Under the pieces are notes generated by a model that made no database searches, had not been told where the DNA came from, and was given only the letters and a program-made list of their open reading frames with translations. 64,000 bases of DNA, taken from Acetobacter cerevisiae. Lineage in GTDB: Bacteria; Pseudomonadota; Alphaproteobacteria; Acetobacterales; Acetobacteraceae. Position 1 is the stretch's first letter, and the number at the start of each line of letters is the position of its first letter. Location: assembly GCF_001580535.1 (NCBI RefSeq), contig NZ_LHZA01000151.1, positions 1 to 64,000 of the forward strand, in the 5' to 3' direction. Below, one piece after another: positions 63,954-64,000 of this stretch. A program made the translations under genes and the position numbers.

Positions 63954-64000
63954 TCAGGCATGCGTGGGCTTCCGTGCAGTCTTGCGTTTGGCCGGGTGTC
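63954..64000 (-). CDS. 3' end of a minus-strand gene (possibly rmuC)
   Basis: Reading in from the right edge on the minus strand, a frame gives HPAKRKTARKPTHA and then TGA at 63956-63954. Such a short basic tail looks like a genuine protein C-terminus but carries no family signal. In several alphaproteobacteria rmuC lies directly upstream of def, so that is a contextual guess. The 125 bases between it and def hold no obvious terminator. Confidence 0.35.
   Translation of the reverse strand, partial: HPAKRKTARKPTHA

Overview
The window is about 60% GC by eye and reads as chromosomal core sequence from an alphaproteobacterium, most likely an acetic acid bacterium (Acetobacteraceae; Acetobacter/Gluconobacter-like). 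The evidence is a membrane-bound PQQ glucose dehydrogenase, an SDR closely resembling Gluconobacter xylitol dehydrogenase, a eukaryote-like NADP isocitrate dehydrogenase, and two classic alphaproteobacterial gene orders: rpmH-rnpA-yidC-engB-argB-dapD-dapE and def-fmt-truA.

Layout. 1-530: the tail of an AT-rich unknown gene, foreign-looking against its surroundings. 0.6-9.6 kb: a mixed metabolic/transport block (icd, a POT peptide transporter, xylitol-dehydrogenase-like SDR, glutaredoxin 2, a siderophore-type TonB receptor, tRNA-His, a PLP aminotransferase). 9.9-11.8 kb: nitrogen control (glnB-glnA). 11.9-14.4 kb: a cobalamin riboswitch in front of a BtuB-like receptor. 14.5-20.9 kb: a yellow/MRJP-family propeller protein, an adenine deaminase, and a divergent pair made of an exported aldose 1-epimerase and PQQ glucose dehydrogenase. 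21-28.4 kb: a decayed NmrA-like gene, a small unknown gene with an S24-type regulator, lepA, metX-metW and a DEAD-box helicase. 28.5-31.1 kb: a frameshifted lipoprotein nuclease/phosphatase, a beta-carbonic anhydrase and a NYN-domain protein. 31.2-37.5 kb: folK, rpoZ-rsh-acpS-lepB-rnc-era. 37.6-50.4 kb: the envelope cluster pyrH-frr-uppS-cdsA-dxr-rseP-bamA-ompH-lpxD-fabZ-lpxA-lpxI, then gloA. 50.4-58.1 kb: a membrane protein with a DHp-like tail, rpmH-rnpA-yidC-engB, argB, dapD-dapE and a membrane protein. 58.2-61.4 kb: yeiH, divergent LysR regulator, nitronate monooxygenase. 61.4-64 kb: truA, fmt, def (minus strand) and the last codons of a further minus-strand gene.

How it fits together. 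The 37.6-50 kb cluster links isoprenoid and phospholipid precursors (dxr, uppS, cdsA), outer-membrane protein assembly (rseP, bamA, ompH) and lipid A synthesis (lpxD, fabZ, lpxA, lpxI), with many start/stop overlaps that imply one or a few long transcripts. The exported mutarotase beside periplasm-facing glucose dehydrogenase suggests anomer supply for periplasmic sugar oxidation, the hallmark metabolism of these bacteria.

I see no prophage, insertion sequence, CRISPR array or defence island. No convincing new multi-gene system is visible. The best leads are small: a DHp-only membrane protein, structured intergenic RNAs (argB-dapD and fabZ-lpxA), a palindrome-rich galM-gcd regulatory region, a long helicase leader, and the foreign gene at the left edge. 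All function calls rest on recognition of motifs and families by reading; no database search was run.
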